Origin: Steinernema hermaphroditum
Taxonomy: Eukaryota; Nematoda; Chromadorea; Rhabditida; Steinernematidae
Reading direction: 5' to 3'
NCBI GenBank assembly: GCA_030435675.1
Contig: CM059622.1
Location: 11,656,001 to 11,720,000, forward strand
DNA: 64,000 nt
In this document: in pieces, positions 1 to 10,354 of the stretch
Layout: each line of letters opens with the position of its first letter
Position numbering within the stretch: the stretch's first letter is position 1
Program-made: the position numbers and the translations under genes
The notes under the pieces: generated by a model
What the model saw: the letters and a program-made list of their open reading frames with translations, nothing else
Databases searched by the model: none
What the model was told of the DNA's origin: nothing

Positions 1-523
1 GCGAGACAATATCAGTACCGACCACTGGGCAGTGGCAATTGCGGACCTCGACTGGGGACAGGCTGTAATCTACGACTCCTCGCCGGTAAGCGGTACGGTG
101 AAGCAACTCCCTAATTAACATACTTTACAGGAGACGACGGGGCCGTACATGGATTACGTGAGCAACAGGACACGGTCAATTGTCGGTGCACTCAGACGCC
201 ATCGTAGCGGTCAACCCTACGACAACGCCGAGGTTCAGATCATCGACGGCAGCACGTTGTCCACCCATCAGGATGACGGACATAACTGTGGCATTTTCGT
301 CATTCACAACGTGCTGTCCTACTTGGAGCAGATGCACGAGACTCCGTCCTCCCCGACCCCAGGAGTTCTCGACGTTCGCCTCTACTCTGACCAGCGGCTC
401 GACACGATGCGCATGCAGTGGCGCGCCGAACTCGAAGCACACCTCGAACCGGAACTCGACGAATTCGCGGATGTTGGATCCGATGCCGCCCTCACCGATC
501 ATGAGCAAGATATGGATGCATAA
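1..523 (+). CDS. Ulp1-like (C48) cysteine protease, C-terminal part, 5' cut by window
   Basis: Two exons are visible: about 2-85 and 131-523, joined across a 45-nt intron (86-130, GTAAG...TTTACAG) that keeps the frame. The first exon reads DHWAVAIADLDWGQAVIYDSS, which fits the catalytic His region (HW) and following Asp-containing strand of Ulp1/SENP proteases. The second carries DGHNCGIFVIHNVLSYLEQM, the catalytic Cys block (N-C-G-x-F). An acidic tail ends at TAA 523. Cellular members remove SUMO from targets; many transposons also carry a C48 domain. The tandem motifs and hairpin just downstream make a transposon-borne copy plausible, but the N-terminus and any transposase lie outside the window. 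Confidence 0.65.
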
Positions 524-1258
524 TAATTCTATTAGGACACTTTAACTTATATATACGGGTTCTTACATTGCTGCGGGTACGCCTATACCTATACGGGTTT
601 TCACAATTGTACGGGTTTCCTATCACCGGTAATTATATGTCTGTATACGGGTTACCATATTTCTATCCATGTATATAGCTACAGATTTCTATAAATAACG
701 TTAATATTACTTTGTATCATTAGAAAACTTCACACCGATGCGCCGATACCGTACCATTGGTAAAGGTCGAACTCGATGCTGACAAGTGACAAGCCGCCGG
801 CCGGCATCGAACTTGCGACCTCTCGGGCCCAAATTCTTCAAGCGAAAATACACTTCCGCGGGCGCTCCACTTTAAATACGAGGCTTAGCTTCGTTTTTTT
901 TGTCTCTCTTGCCTTTTCCCCACTTCTGACCGGTTCTCACGTACCTACCGTAACCCGGCTCTCTTTCAGCTTCGATTTTCCGCCGTTTGGGTACTTTTGA
1001 CGGGGGGTAAGGCGCCCGCACAGAACCAGCCCTGCTTCGCAGGGCTGGTTTTTTCCCATAGAATGTATTGCGTAGTTTACCTCGTCGACACTCAGTGACA
1101 TGTTGTGCGCTCGTTCTTCGGAACCGCCTTTGTGACAAAGTGAAGTCGTGAGAATAACGATTGTTCAATGACGACTCTCATAGAAGTGTATGGATACATA
1201 TGTGGTCTCCAAGGATTTATTTACCTACAGGAATCGTGAACAGCGACGATTTACAGAG
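524..1258. repeat. Non-coding stretch with tacgggtt repeats and a strong hairpin
   Basis: No convincing gene. Four spaced copies of TACGGGTT lie between about 553 and 652. Around 800-850 the minus strand shows a tRNA B-box-like GGTCGCAAGTTCGATGCC, possibly a SINE relic. A perfect 12-bp hairpin follows (separate entry). This looks like the 3' region of a mobile element. Confidence 0.35.
1024..1050. repeat. Perfect 12-bp hairpin followed by T run
   Basis: AACCAGCCCTGC, a 3-nt loop TTC, then the exact reverse complement GCAGGGCTGGTT and TTTT. It could be the end of a transposon (Helitrons end in such hairpins, but no clear CTRR end follows) or a structured RNA end. Confidence 0.6.
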
Positions 1259-2278
1259 ATGGAAATGCAGGCTGCTGTTGGAGTACTGTATATTTTCATT
1301 GGGGTGGTCTTTCCACCAATGTACATTAGATTTGTTTGGGTAAGTTACTTTGTGATGCGAGAAATGTCGCATTGCAAACATTTCCCTTTAGATCTTTGTT
1401 TCACACAAGAAATATCGCGACTTCGAATGCTACCAGATCATGGCTCAAATCGGGATTCTTCAGCTATTTGCGTGTCCTGGTTCGATTGCCTGTGGAATAA
1501 TGCAGCTCTACGGTTCTGACCGTTATGGAATTCTGTTCTTCACTGTTGTAATGTACTCTGCAAGTATTGCTGCGGAGATTCTCCTCAATTTCGTGCTGGC
1601 ACTGAACAGACTCAAGGTTATCTACGGGATACGAATACCACGTCTTGTTAATAAGGTATCCTCTTCGCGAATCTGCCTTCTTTCCATGCTTGTACTTAGG
1701 TGCTCATGACAGCAGATGTTATATATGCAGTAATCTACGTGGTATGCTGCATGAGTCCCTACTGTGGATACCTCATGCGACCTGGTCAATATGTTGGAAA
1801 ATACGATTTCTCAAAGCCATACACATACGTTATGACCGAGATCAATGCAGCCCTCATATTTCCCTCGTCGCTATTTACGTTTATCGCCTACATTCTGATA
1901 ATAGTCAAACTGTTGTTCTTCCAACCCCAGATTGAAGCTCAAGCCAAGAGGGAGAAAGAGCTCTTTGTATTTGCCGTTATTCGTTTTGCCTGCGATATGG
2001 GCCTAACTACAGCATTCATACTTGTGCCACCTAGTCCATGGAACGACTTGTTCACTGGACTCGGCTACTTCTTCAATTCGTTGTTGGTGTCTCCTGTTCT
2101 CTATCTGACGTTAACAAAGTGAGTGAAGAATGCTTTTGAATGACGGATGACAACGTGTTTTAGAATATTGAGGCACGACTTCTTGCAGATTCTTCAGTTC
2201 AGAAAACTCGGTGTAGTGTCAAGTAGTATTCGTAGTGGAGTGAACCCGGCTTCTGCAAGTGGTTTAGTACGCGCTTAA
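1259..2278 (+). CDS. SRT-like chemosensory 7TM receptor (subfamily 1)
   Basis: Four exons: 1259-1339, 1392-1655, 1700-2118, 2164-2278, giving about 292 aa; all junctions are in frame. Family landmarks: a first TM exon ending PPMYIRFVW, then FECYQIMAQIGILQ at TM2, the LALNRLKVI motif at the end of TM3, a TM7 end VSPVLYLTLTK, and a short tail starting ILRHDFL. Nematode SRT/SRG-superfamily receptors sit in the cilia of sensory neurons and bind small molecules; the ligand is unknown. The start is the ATG 2 nt behind an isolated acceptor (TTTACAG, ending 1256), suggesting SL trans-splicing; an in-frame ATG at 1190 is the alternative. Family assignment to SRT rather than a sister SRG family is inferred from motifs only. 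Confidence 0.85.
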
Positions 2279-3588
2279 TCAGATGTACAGTGCAGCCGAT
2301 GCCTAAGAAAATCATGTGGATAGTTGTGTAGAATGCAACGAACTGGCGCTACCGGCGAGCAGTGAAGAATCCGGCTGCCACAACTGATTTCCCACTGAAG
2401 ATTTTCTTCAGTACGTGTCACTTGTGGTTAGCTCCACTCTCCACGTTAGCGTCCCTGTGAACGTTGATTGTCCATGTTTCGCGCCACGAGAAGTGCAGTT
2501 CCGAAAAGAAGTGAATAGAACTTAGCGCTTAGTATCAGCTATTACGAATTGGCTAGTTTACTTTCGAAATCAATCATGTTCCTTGATGTCACACCTCACA
2601 TTTAACCACAGCTACTGGGCTTCTTGTCGCGCTCTGTGCTGCCATCATCAATATTTCCCAAATTCATTACTTCAGGTTATGAGTAAGGCCTTTTCTTGGG
2701 TGCTCGCCATTTTTTGAGTCAAACTAAGCACTCATTCCAGGTGAAGTTCCATATTGTTTTGGTGGCGGCTTTGTCGATGTCCTTCACTGATGCTGGCCTC
2801 GGATTTTATTTTGTTGTGGCGTGAGAACGACCCGTCTTCGTGGGTTTCATCTCTATCAACAAGTACATCCTTTATATGTACAATCATAGACACAAAAGGG
2901 CGTCTAGTCAGTCTAGACGCGGGAGGGGGACTACTACCCAACAATTTTGGTTGCGGCTTCTTTGATGTCCTTCATCTTGGTGGCGTCTTTCTTTCTGGTA
3001 GACGGACTCCATTCGGCGTTTCATCAGTTGTGCTGTCGAGAGCTTCATGCGAGAGATAATTTCGTGAGCGACCAAGTTTTGGATCCGTAGTATACTTGTG
3101 CAGATCGAAAACTACTATCCAGGCGAGGTTTTTTCCAAGATTTTCCGCAGCAAGTTCCTGATTTTAGCCGGTAGCATTCTAGCCTGTTTAGACACGGAGT
3201 ATAGCTGTAGACAGTGATTTTGCACCTTTAAAAGAAATGAAAACAACTCAGCGTTTATTAACTCAGTTATTAGTACAGTTATTCGCAACCACCTGAACCG
3301 GTGACTAGTAGTAATGTGTTCAATGTGCAAGTTCAATTTACCCGGTGCTTGTTTGGTCAGGTGGAACACTTTATCTACCCACAAAAAGTTTCCGCTTGGC
3401 GAACAATGCAACAAACCTAACTGTCTATTTTGTGTTTTTCAGTGGCTTCGTAATAATTCCGTTGTTTGTAGGCATGCTTCACTGAATACAAAAGAAAATA
3501 ACATACATATTCTGCGAAATTGTCTTTTTTCTTTTCCTTATTAGCCACGTGATCGTTTCACGCTTCCTGGTTAGCAATTACATCAGAA
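2279..3588. other. Intergenic; one imperfect direct repeat
   Basis: No supported gene. About 38 bp around 2752-2790 recur imperfectly around 2941-2980 (both contain TTTTGGTxGCGGCTT and GATGTCCTTCA). On the minus strand both read like [KM]KDI.[KE]AATK, possibly two decayed exon copies, but the frame does not stay open between them. Confidence 0.4.
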
Positions 3589-4609
3589 ATGGACCTCCAA
3601 ACCCTGCAAGGCATTACTCTACTTTTGCTCGCAGTCGTAGGACTTCCAGTTTATATACGCATTCTATATGTGAGTCAGAGTTCTGTGTCCTCCAAAGTAC
3701 GTCAAATTCAGATTTTTATCTCCAGGCCCGTTTACCGCTGCCTCGAGTGCTATCAAATAATGATTCAGATAGGGATTGTCCAGTGCCTTATAGCTCCCGG
3801 TGCGTTCATGCAAGGACTCATGCAGCTTCTCAATTACGATCCCTTTGGATTGGCTTCCATTACCATAAAATCATACCCAGCGGTCGTTCGAACTGAGGCA
3901 CTTATGAGTTGTGTCTTGGCGCTCAATCGCCTCAAGATAATTTGTAAACTACAGTACCCTCAGATCCTACATAAAGTAAGCGCTTCGGTGAAAGAACTAC
4001 AAACGTATAGTAATTTGCAGGTTTGCCTCGTTGTAATTTGGATTTTTGGCGTTTGTTTTTGTACGTCACTCTTCGTTTTGTCGCCGAGTCTTGTATTTAC
4101 CACAGCGCCTGGTGTTCTGGTTCCTTTCTATGATCAATCCAGGCCGCTGTCGCTCACTTTTCGTCAAATCACAAGCACTTTCCTCGTCGCAACTTGCTGT
4201 CTGAACCTTCTCTTCTACATGATCATAATTGCATACTTAGCATACCTTAAACAGAGGACCGGGTTTGCAATTAAATCCCGTCGTGAAAGATCAATCTTTC
4301 TGTACGCGTCCATACGCTTTGCATTTGATATTACAATATCGTTATTATTAACCTATCGTCCTTTCGGTGACAACAGTATTGGGCAGTTCTTGTTGAGCCT
4401 GGGATATCCGTTTTATCACATGGCTCTCACACAGATACTTTACATTGCAATGTACAAGTAGGTTGCTTTGCGTGCTACGAATAAGGACATACGACGCTTA
4501 CAGAGATATACGACGACAGTTCGTGCCATTCCAGAAGAAAGTAACCATGGTTACTACCATCGGGGTAGTACGGAAGGATAACCTTTCCTCGTTCTCTAGA
4601 GCTGTATAG
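3589..4609 (+). CDS. SRT-like chemosensory 7TM receptor (subfamily 1)
   Basis: Exons 3589-3669, 3712-3975, 4021-4457 and 4504-4609 give about 295 aa. Exon 1 is MDLQTLQGITLLLLAVVGLP plus YIRILY (TM1). Exon 2 begins IFISRPVYRCLECYQIM and holds TM2-TM3 ending LALNRLKIIC. Exon 3 carries TM4-TM7 with FLYASIRFAFD before TM6 and ILYIAMYK at the end of TM7. The tail starts DIRRQFVPFQKK. Exon 2 is 264 nt, exactly as in four other paralogues here. Introns 1 (42 nt) and 2 (45 nt) are multiples of three without stops, so the unspliced frame is also open; homology to paralogues shows they are introns. Confidence 0.87.
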
Positions 4610-5527
4610 AAGAATGCAGATACAGTAATTTTTTGTTTGTTTTCCGTGAACATATTCCAATTATGATGCTCTACTATGCCGTTAATTAGAAAATCGTCTT
4701 TTATTCATGAAGATATGAAGACGCCCACGCGAATTCAATGGCCTTCCATAACAGAAAAAGAGCCTATTGATGATGCAATATATTGGATTGTTAATTTGAA
4801 AACGGTCCATCTTTGTAACAATTGTGTATTTATGCCAATCACGCGCCGCCCGCCGAAGATCATGATTCCTCCTTCATCGAATGTATGGGGTTCGAATCGA
4901 ATAATTCATAACCTATTCGTCAGACTCGAAGTGTTTCCAAGTCCTGAGGTTGCTAATGGCGCCCGACAGGCCACAAGAAGCCAAGACCCTATTGAAGCTC
5001 CGAAACCGGTGCTTTCAGCCGCATCGAAGCCTCTCCGGCGCCCGCGAAAACTCGTGGTATCACAGCCATAAAAACAGCGACCGCCGTTTGATAATTTTCG
5101 CTATAAATTCATTTGCAGAAATTACGAATCGCCGTCAAAATAAGACTACATGTCCGGTAAAGTTCACCGTAATTGTTTCGCTTAGCCGGCTATGGAAGAA
5201 ATTCCATTAGTAACTATAAATATTAAATTTCCTCGACCACAAATCTATTTGCTTTCGCAGTTCACCTTTATCGTATGTGCATGTAAGCCGCATTGCAGCA
5301 CAAGAGTTAAGCGATGCCTTTGACCATTGGTCATACAACTTTTTCATACGACCAATGGTCGAAGATTGACTGAAACTTGTTAATGTTTTTTCCAACATCC
5401 GTATCAGATTTTACAAATTAATTAGTTATAAATTAGGTAAACAAGTAACGTGAACACAGTAAATAGTTCACTGCGCCTGTTACAACTGAGCGTTGGCGTT
5501 TCTGTTGTTGTTCATATCAAAAATCAG
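4610..5527. other. Intergenic; short palindrome
   Basis: An open stretch 4676-5071 (+) ends in a Pro/Arg-rich segment but has no domain, intron logic or paralogue, so I do not call it a gene. An inverted pair GACCATTGGTC (5322-5332) and GACCAATGGTC (5350-5360) can form a small hairpin. Confidence 0.4.
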
Positions 5528-6456
5528 TTAGAATTTGCCGCGCAACTCTCTGAAATTGACCGATTAGAGCCATACAAATAAATAGCGAGCGATACCTATG
5601 CATGGCTAAATAGAGGAACGGCGGCAAACATAAATGGTTCAGAGGATAGCCAATTGTCAAAGCGATCTTCAAAGCGCCGCTGCTGTGAAACTGTACGTAC
5701 CCATAGAACAGAGTCAGGACTATGTCAAACACAAATCGAGTACCAGCGTAAATTAGAATTTTCCTCTCCTTGACCACTTTGGCATTTTGCACAGAATGGA
5801 AACGCCGTCGGAAAATGTAGATCAGTATGAAGATGTATACGGTTAGAGTTATGCAGGTTGACAGCACATGAAAGCCAAATCCGATCTGTTGAATGTAAAG
5901 TGTAAACGGTTTCCAGTACTCGTAATATGCAGCATACGAGGTTGGGGCTACGGTGTAGCCGTAGAGATAGGTGAAGGACAGAGCGAACAGGCATAGTCCA
6001 ATGAACCAAATGACAAACATCATGGTCTGAATGAGCTTACATCGCAGAGGTTCCGTTTCGACTCACCGTGTGGATATGTTTGGAATAAGATATATCACAA
6101 ATTAGCTTCAAACGATTGAGTGCCAACACTAGACTCATAAACGCTTCCATTCGGACCACAGATGGCAAGAGCTTCACAGTGAGTGATGCCAGCCCGAAAG
6201 GATCGTAGCCGAGGACATTTAATATGCCGTGGAAGAACGATCCTGGTGCAAATAGGCACTGAACTATGCCGATTTGTATCATTATTCTATAGCATTTGCG
6301 TTTGCGGAGTGATTGCGATGAAGCAAACACCTAGAAGTGGTCGTTCTTAACTCCCCCGTTTGGTAGACTCACGTAGAGAATGCGCAAATACACCGGTAGT
6401 CCTGTTGTAGCAATTACGATTTGTGTCAGTCCTTGGCACTGTTGGACAAGGTTCAT
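5528..6456 (-). CDS. SRT-like chemosensory 7TM receptor (subfamily 1)
   Basis: Minus-strand exons 6456-6373, 6330-6067, 6026-5596, 5549-5528 give about 266 aa. Exon 1 reads MNLVQQCQGLTQIVIATTGL ending YLRILY. Exon 2 (264 nt) contains RKCYRIMIQIGIVQCLFAPG, DPFGLAS and LALNRLKLIC. Exon 3 has TM4-TM7, with ILIYAGTRFVFD and FLYLAMHR. The last exon adds only ELRGKF, giving an unusually short C-terminal tail; if the last intron (46 nt, GTATCG donor) is not used the frame runs on to 5517. It is the only minus-strand member of the 1-13 kb cluster. Confidence 0.85.
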
Positions 6457-7176
6457 TTAAGGAAAGTGTATAGTGTGTTTTCCTGCAAAAGTTGACATAT
6501 TTGATAGCGTTCATCTCGTAATGGAGTGAACTTTCACTACTTGTCACTACCATGTCACAAATCCATCATGAAACATTGCCAATTACTGTGAAAAGGAGAG
6601 CGGTCAAAATTCGCAAAAAAAAAAACAGAAAAGAGAACTGCTGGTGTCAGTCTTAGTTCCCATTGTTTTGTCGCAGACATGAGCGTTTTTAACTTCTTCT
6701 GCGACAGGTGAATATTGCATTAAACTTAAATAATCCGCTCAATATGTCATTCGGTAACGAATGTCGAATGGGGTAAACATCACAACATTTAACATCCTCA
6801 AAGTTGTTATGGTGCATTGCTAGGACTGTGTATCAAAAGAGCATAGGGTAGACGGAGTGGGCGAAGAGAACCCCAAATTGAAAGAAGGTTGTACAGAAAT
6901 CGCCTTTCTTTCTGCGCTTTTAGTTAGTACAGCTACATTCTCCAGAGAATTCCAAGTATGAATAGCGCATCTCCTGGATTCCGGTTCTGATGCCGTTTTT
7001 TTCGTTCCGATGCATCTCTATTGGGTAGGTATTTCTGTGTGCGTATGTTTGTGCGTATTTTTTTACGTAATCGATAGAAATCTCTCGCCTTTTCCTTTTT
7101 GTTCGGTTAACAGTGACAATGTGGAACTAAGCATAGAAATCGATAGAAATATCTTTGGTGACAGTCTTTTTTATTA
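6457..7176. other. Intergenic, no gene seen
   Basis: AT-rich sequence with several short A and T runs. No coding frame with homologues and no repeat structure beyond these runs. Confidence 0.4.
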
Positions 7177-8116
7177 TTAGGTTGATGCAAAAGAAATGTC
7201 GATCATGTTGATTTTGTTCTTTCTTTCATTATAATAAGTTTCTGTATGACATGATTAATAGTTCTTGTAGAGCTTGCACTCGCGCATCGTTTGATATATA
7301 TTCCGTCCCGCTGGCCCTTTCTAATTAAAATAAAATTTTACGTTAAACATGATCGAGAAAAAGTGCCCAGTGCGGATTTGCATACCACACAACTTCAAAC
7401 AAAGCAAGTTTCCTGCCTAATTTCACAGTAGCCCGTGTTAAGTGCTGGAAGAAGATGTCCCATCCGAATGCATGTGCGAGTGGTGGGTTCAGCGATTCTG
7501 AGATGGAGATAAGTGCTTTAAAGACGAAGCACATGGAAAACGTCCCAAATTTTTGGGTGACGCAGCATTAAAAGAGGTTGTTGAGCTGAATCCGAAAGCA
7601 ACCTGCTCGAGAACTCACGACAGCGTTTGTGAACGTTAATTAATCAACCACTATGAGACGCTTGTATGCCATTTGAAAGATCAATAGGTGTGAAAAAAGG
7701 GTCGTTGTAGTCAGATGGCCCGAAAATGGTAGTGGAAATCAGGGGGCAAAATGTACAAAAAATCAACAACAATCACTATGATTGGAATCCTCCTTCGCAA
7801 TATCAAGGATAGTTGTTTGACCGCCTTATAGCACAGACATCGCTCCACCTGACTATCACTTATTCCTGTCGATGCAGTGCTCCTTGGCAGAAAAAAAAAT
7901 CAAAAGATGTGAGGAAGTCAAAATTTGAGTCACAAACTTTTTCAAGTCCAAACCACTATGAATTCGTTCAGTAAGGCATTCACTCTCTACGTGGACATAG
8001 GCGACAACTCGTGAATACTAATGGTGAATGTCTTTTGGGTTCAGCTTTTGATTATTATACTTTCATGATCAATTTTCTTTTTAACAAAAATCGACATTTC
8101 TTTTGCATCAACCTAA
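7177..8116 (+). mobile_element. Decayed mariner transposon with perfect terminal inverted repeats
   Basis: The ends TTAGGTTGATGCAAAAGAAA and its reverse complement form terminal repeats of at least 27 bp, flanked by TA on both sides, the mariner/Tc1 target duplication. Inside, the plus strand shows mariner transposase pieces broken by stops and frameshifts: a helix-turn-helix segment WWVQRF then DEAHGKRPKFLGDAALKEVV, and near the 3' end a D34D-region piece APPDYHLFLSMQCSLAEKK. At about 940 bp it is shorter than a full mariner (about 1.3 kb), so the catalytic middle is largely deleted. It cannot encode a working transposase, but the ends look intact. Confidence 0.85.
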
Positions 8117-8118
8117 TA

Positions 8119-9016
8119 CTTGGGTTGAGTCATTGATTTCGCAAAGCGTAAAAATGTCATATTTTCGCAATATTTACGTCCTTAATGAAATGGATGGGCG
8201 CGTCGTGGACTGCGATAAATTCTCACTCTACACTATGATTGCATACTTGTCCATTGCATTCCTCTTGATAGTGGAGGTCTATTCTGTTCTGATGGCCAAT
8301 TTTCTGGCAGCTCGAAATGGCGAAATGCGAACTGATGTAGGGGCTTCCTATGGCATTAATTGTGTGATGGACGGTGACTGCCTTCAACCACGTAGATCGT
8401 TAGGTCTTATCTACCGAACGCACCTATTGCTGTGTTCGTCACATCGTAACATAAGCTAATCTCAAAAAGACGGAACCACCAAATCAAGATGTTCTCTTAA
8501 CTCCACCGTTTCCAATAGGTTAAGTACCATAAGAGGTGATAGAGACATGCAGCAGGTAGCCATCACTCATAGCTACTAAGCCTACATAGCGACTCTGCGA
8601 GCTCACTTCTACTTTACGGAAACAGAGGCCAAATGTTGAAAAATTCACAGTTCAGGAATGTTGCCTCAGACCTCACATTTTCAAGTTGGCCCCCAGAATG
8701 GCTCTCCATTTTGAGCTGAGAGATTCCTTTTTTTACCATTTATCTAGCTGTCTCTTAGCTCTATGTAATCCTCACCTGTGTTCATCCACAACTAACGACA
8801 TTAGAGGAAACCATAAGACCAAGAGGTCGGAAATTGGACCAAAACATTTTTCGACTCAAAACTCCGGATTTTTTGTGAGAGAGGAATCCGGTTCTTGCCC
8901 ACAAGGTGGGCTCACGCTAACCATTCGAATGATGAATACATTGAATAAAATGTTAAATAATATGCCATAAAAACTTCATTACAAAAATGCGAAATTTTCA
9001 ATGCATCAACCCAATA
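8119..9016. mobile_element. Mariner-type MITE, longest copy of a family in this window
   Basis: It begins about 3 bp from the end of the mariner. Its ends are related inverted repeats: TTGGGTTGAGTCATTGA at 8121 and the reverse complement of TTGGGTTGATGCATTGA near 9013. It carries no transposase; the open stretch 8103-8459 is not a credible protein. Internal blocks recur at about 20.47-20.98 kb, 22.12-22.85 kb, 50.96-51.36 kb (inverted) and 60.2-60.37 kb. Confidence 0.65.
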
Positions 9017-9367
9017 GATACTGTATGTACTATCTAGTGTTTGTTGTTAACGTGTCATTCAGCGATAGCAGCACTACGGTGGTCCTATCCAGTGCCACTT
9101 TGATCGCTTAATTCATTTCTGATAGAACATTCGACCATTATTGTTTTTTTGTATTTGGCCACACAATGGGAGTAAAACAAGCTTGACGATATTTTGACAT
9201 TCGTATCCTCATTAGCCGCTGTGTTTACCGCTATGGTTGGTCGAGCGCAAAATCTAACAACTATTCCGTACAAATAGTTCCGCTCTAAGCCCGATTCCAT
9301 GAAAATCCAAATCATTGCTTTTTGTTTTCGAGTAGAATATAAGATATCGTAAACCGGCAGTGTGGAG
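9017..9367. other. Upstream region of receptor at 9.4 kb
   Basis: No gene. It presumably contains the promoter of the receptor starting at 9368; I see no clear TATA element. A weak acceptor-like CCGGCAG precedes the start codon by several bases. Confidence 0.35.
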
Positions 9368-10354
9368 ATGGATATTATGGAGATGGATGAACTGCTCCCC
9401 ACATTTCAAGGCGCCACTCTTATTGCCGTCGTTCTCGTAGGCGTACCAGTGTACATTCGTATTCTATACGTAAGTATCATCAACTATCAAATAATCGTCA
9501 ATTAGTGATTTCTAGATTTTCATATCACAACCGTGCTACCGTAACCTTGAGTGTTACCGAATAATGATCCATATCGGCATCGTGCAGATGCTCATCGCTC
9601 CGGCGTTCTTCTTCCAAGGTTTAATGCGACTCCTTGGCTACGACCCGTTCGGCTTGGCAAACATCGCCATAAAAGCCTGTCCACCCGTCGTTCGAACAGA
9701 GGCTCTGATGAGTCTTGTCTTGGCTCTCAATCGCTTGAAGATCATTTGTAAACTTCAGTACCCACAAGCCATCCATACCGTTTTCCTGGGCGCCTCCTGG
9801 GCCTTTGGGATTGCCTTCTTCGTGTCCTATTTTGCATTTTATCCGAATCTCGTCTACACCACCATTCCGCAAGTACTTATACCGATCTACGACATTCGTT
9901 TACCCTTTTCGGCCATTTTCCGCATGATGACAAGCGTTGTCATAGTTGTGACATGCAGTGTCACTCTTGTGGTTTACATTGTAATTGTCTTCTACTTATT
10001 GTATGTGAGAAGGAAGGTAGGGAATGCGATCAAGTCTTCGCGGGAGCGGGCAATCTTCATCTATGCATGCACGCGCTTTGTATCCGACATCATCATCTCA
10101 TTTCTGCTCACCTTTAACGCTTTTCGAAGCAGTATTGGGATGTTCTTCCTTGGACTGGGCTATCCGCTGAACAATCTGGCGATGCCGCAGATCCTTTACT
10201 TGCTCATGTACAAGTGAGTTCTTAAAGTATATCAAAGAAATAAGCCAAAGTTTGCAGAGATGTCCGCCGACAATTCATCCCTTCGCGCCACAAGATCACC
10301 ATGGTTTCGCCAATTACGGTAACTAACGCGAGAACGGCACATTCGTCAAGATGA
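9368..10354 (+). CDS. SRT-like chemosensory 7TM receptor (subfamily 1), one intron lost
   Basis: Exons 9368-9469, 9516-10213 and 10258-10354 give about 298 aa. TM1 ends VPVYIRILY; exon 2 starts IFISQPCYRNLECYRIMIHI and runs without a break through TM2-TM7, including DPFGLAN, LALNRLKIICKLQYPQAIHT and ILYLLMYK; the tail begins DVRRQFIPSRHK. Its nearest relative here is the gene at 3589-4609 (same RRQF.P tail and the same intron 1 and last-intron sites), but the intron that follows ..IHK in that gene is absent, so the two central exons are fused. ATGs at 9377 and 9383 are also in frame. Confidence 0.88.

Noticed and set aside
1024..1050. Bacterial rho-independent terminator, suggesting contamination.
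   Set aside because: It is surrounded by nematode-type spliced genes and repeats; a stem plus T run alone is not evidence of bacterial origin.
4676..5071. 131-codon open frame as a gene.
   Set aside because: No domain, paralogue, splice signal or signal peptide; composition like intergenic DNA.
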